The notes beneath the pieces were generated by a model, which had not been told where the DNA came from, did not search any database, and saw only the letters and a program-made list of their open reading frames with translations. From positions 62,001-126,000 of the forward strand of contig NZ_LVYV01000023.1 in NCBI RefSeq assembly GCF_001618955.1: 64,000 bases of DNA, written 5' to 3'. How positions within the stretch are numbered: the first letter of the stretch is position 1; every line of letters starts with the position of its first letter. The DNA is from Tardiphaga robiniae. Its GTDB lineage: Bacteria > Pseudomonadota > Alphaproteobacteria > Rhizobiales > Xanthobacteraceae. Positions 62,846 to 64,000 of the stretch are shown one piece after another. The translations under genes were made by a program, and so were the position numbers.

Positions 62846-64000
62846 TCAGTCGACGGTGTGCTTGGTGAAGCGGTCTGGCCAGCTCCAATCGCGAATCTGC
62901 GGCATGTCTTCGCCATGGGCGCGCACATAAGTTGTGTGCTCAAGCAGCTTGTCGCGAAACTGCTGCTTGATCGCCGCCGCTGTGATGCCGAGGCCAGGAA
63001 CGCGTTCGATGACGTCGATGGCGAGATGGAAGCGGTCGAGCCGGTTCAGCACCACCATGTCGAACGGCGTGGTCGTCGTCCCTTCCTCCTCGAAGCCATG
63101 TACATGCATGCCGGCATGGTTGGCGCGGCTGTAGGTCAGGCGGTGGATCAGGTTGGGATAACCGTGAAAGGCGAAGATCACCGGCTTGTCCCGGGTGAAC
63201 ATGCCATCAAAGTCGCGGTCATCCAGTCCGTGCGGGTGCTGCGTCTTGGGTTGCAGCGTCATCAAATCTACGATGTTGACGACGCGGATCTTCAAGCCGG
63301 GTACGGCTTGCCGCAGTAAGTCCACTGCGGCCATGGTTTCCAAGGTAGGCACGTCGCCACAACAGGCCATTACGACATCCGGTTCGCTGCCTGTGTCTTC
63401 GGTGCCAGCCCATGGCCAGATACCGATTCCGGCATCGCAATGGGTCGCAGCATTGTCCATGCTCAGCCATTGCGGCGACGGCTGCTTGCCGGCAACGATG
63501 ACGTTGATGCGGTCGTAAGTACGCAGCACGTGATCGGTGATCCAGAGCAGAGTGTTGGCGTCCGGCGGAAAGTAGATCCGGACGATATCGGCCTTCTTGT
63601 TGGCGACCAGATCGACAAAGCCCGGATCCTGGTGACTGAAGCCATTATGGTCCTGGCGCCAGACATGGGATGTGAGGAGATAGTTCAGGGAGGCAACGGG
63701 ACGTCTCCAGGGCAGCGTCCGGGATACTTTCAACCACTTTGCGTGCTGATTGAACATCGAGTCGACGATATGGATAAAGGCCTCATAGCAGGACATCAGC
63801 CCGTGGCGGCCGGTCAGCAGATAGCCTTCCAGCCAGCCCTGACATAGATGCTCGCTAAGCACTTCCATCACGCGGCCGTCCTGGGCGAGATGGACATCGT
63901 AAGGTTCGATGCCCTCCATCCAGACGCGCTCAGTCACGTCGAATACCGCGTCTAGCCGGTTCGACGCCGTCTCGTCGGGACCCATGATGCGAAAATTGCG
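62846..64000 (-). CDS. xfp: Xylulose-5-phosphate/fructose-6-phosphate phosphoketolase, C-terminal part (runs off the window)
   Basis: The last 384 residues of phosphoketolase, a thiamine-diphosphate enzyme that splits xylulose 5-phosphate (or fructose 6-phosphate) with phosphate into acetyl phosphate and an aldose phosphate. The frame is open to the window edge and begins [20 protein letters not shown]. Further motifs are [36 protein letters not shown] and [14 protein letters not shown] at the end. The N-terminal half is outside the window. It supplies acetyl phosphate to the acetate kinase next to it. Confidence 0.96.
   Translation of the reverse strand, partial: RNFRIMGPDETASNRLDAVFDVTERVWMEGIEPYDVHLAQDGRVMEVLSEHLCQGWLEGYLLTGRHGLMSCYEAFIHIVDSMFNQHAKWLKVSRTLPWRRPVASLNYLLTSHVWRQDHNGFSHQDPGFVDLVANKKADIVRIYFPPDANTLLWITDHVLRTYDRINVIVAGKQPSPQWLSMDNAATHCDAGIGIWPWAGTEDTGSEPDVVMACCGDVPTLETMAAVDLLRQAVPGLKIRVVNIVDLMTLQPKTQHPHGLDDRDFDGMFTRDKPVIFAFHGYPNLIHRLTYSRANHAGMHVHGFEEEGTTTTPFDMVVLNRLDRFHLAIDVIERVPGLGITAAAIKQQFRDKLLEHTTYVRAHGEDMPQIRDWSWPDRFTKHTVD

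Overview
The window reads as chromosomal DNA of a high-GC alphaproteobacterium, most likely a Nitrobacteraceae/Bradyrhizobiaceae member (Bradyrhizobium, Rhodopseudomonas, Afipia or Tardiphaga type). Grounds: the HDAC-like / xseB / dxs order, a XoxF-type methanol oxidation locus with a glutathione formaldehyde pathway, many ABC systems for organic nitrogen, and dispersed palindromic repeats typical of that family. All calls come from reading motifs and gene order; no database search was run.

Layout. 1-3806: minus-strand housekeeping block with the 5' part of dxs, a membrane alpha/beta-hydrolase, xseB and a histone-deacetylase-like amidohydrolase. 3807-5203: gene-free DNA with two palindromic repeats. 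5204-9834: secreted 5'-nucleotidase, enoyl-CoA hydratase and long acyl-CoA dehydrogenase, with a pair of inverted dispersed repeats at the nucleotidase 5' end. 9943-10003: degenerate 3' half of a glutamine tRNA.

10449-34564: a large C1/lanthanide module. It holds a TonB receptor, a divergent histidine kinase/LuxR regulator pair, S-formylglutathione hydrolase, a tightly coupled lut-like ABC operon (binding protein, beta-propeller, ATPase, permease, exported coiled protein), the quinoprotein accessory set (CxxxCW rhodanese-like protein, XoxJ-like binding protein, zinc metallohydrolase, SoxYZ-like carrier), small exported proteins, a 26-residue pqqA, an AraC regulator, xoxF, xoxG, glutathione-dependent formaldehyde dehydrogenase and gfa. 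Together these would take up lanthanide, mature PQQ and XoxF, oxidise methanol to formaldehyde (and possibly formate) in the periplasm, and convert formaldehyde to formate through glutathione in the cytoplasm. No mxa-type calcium methanol dehydrogenase and no pqqBCDE lie in the window.

35346-45126: a catabolic island with a PotABCD-like importer (fused permease), a two-component FMN monooxygenase (LLM oxygenase plus flavin reductase), a LysR regulator, a class II aldolase-fold protein and a flavin-containing monooxygenase; substrate unknown. 45679-60596: amide/organic nitrogen utilisation, with a polar amino-acid-type importer (fused permease-ATPase), a formamidase/acetamidase, an unusual AraC-acetamidase fusion, a RidA protein, a MarR regulator, an AmiC-like receptor without signal peptide, an amidase and a complete Liv-type ABC importer. 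60758-64000: GNAT acetyltransferase, a small unknown protein, acetate kinase and the 3' part of phosphoketolase.
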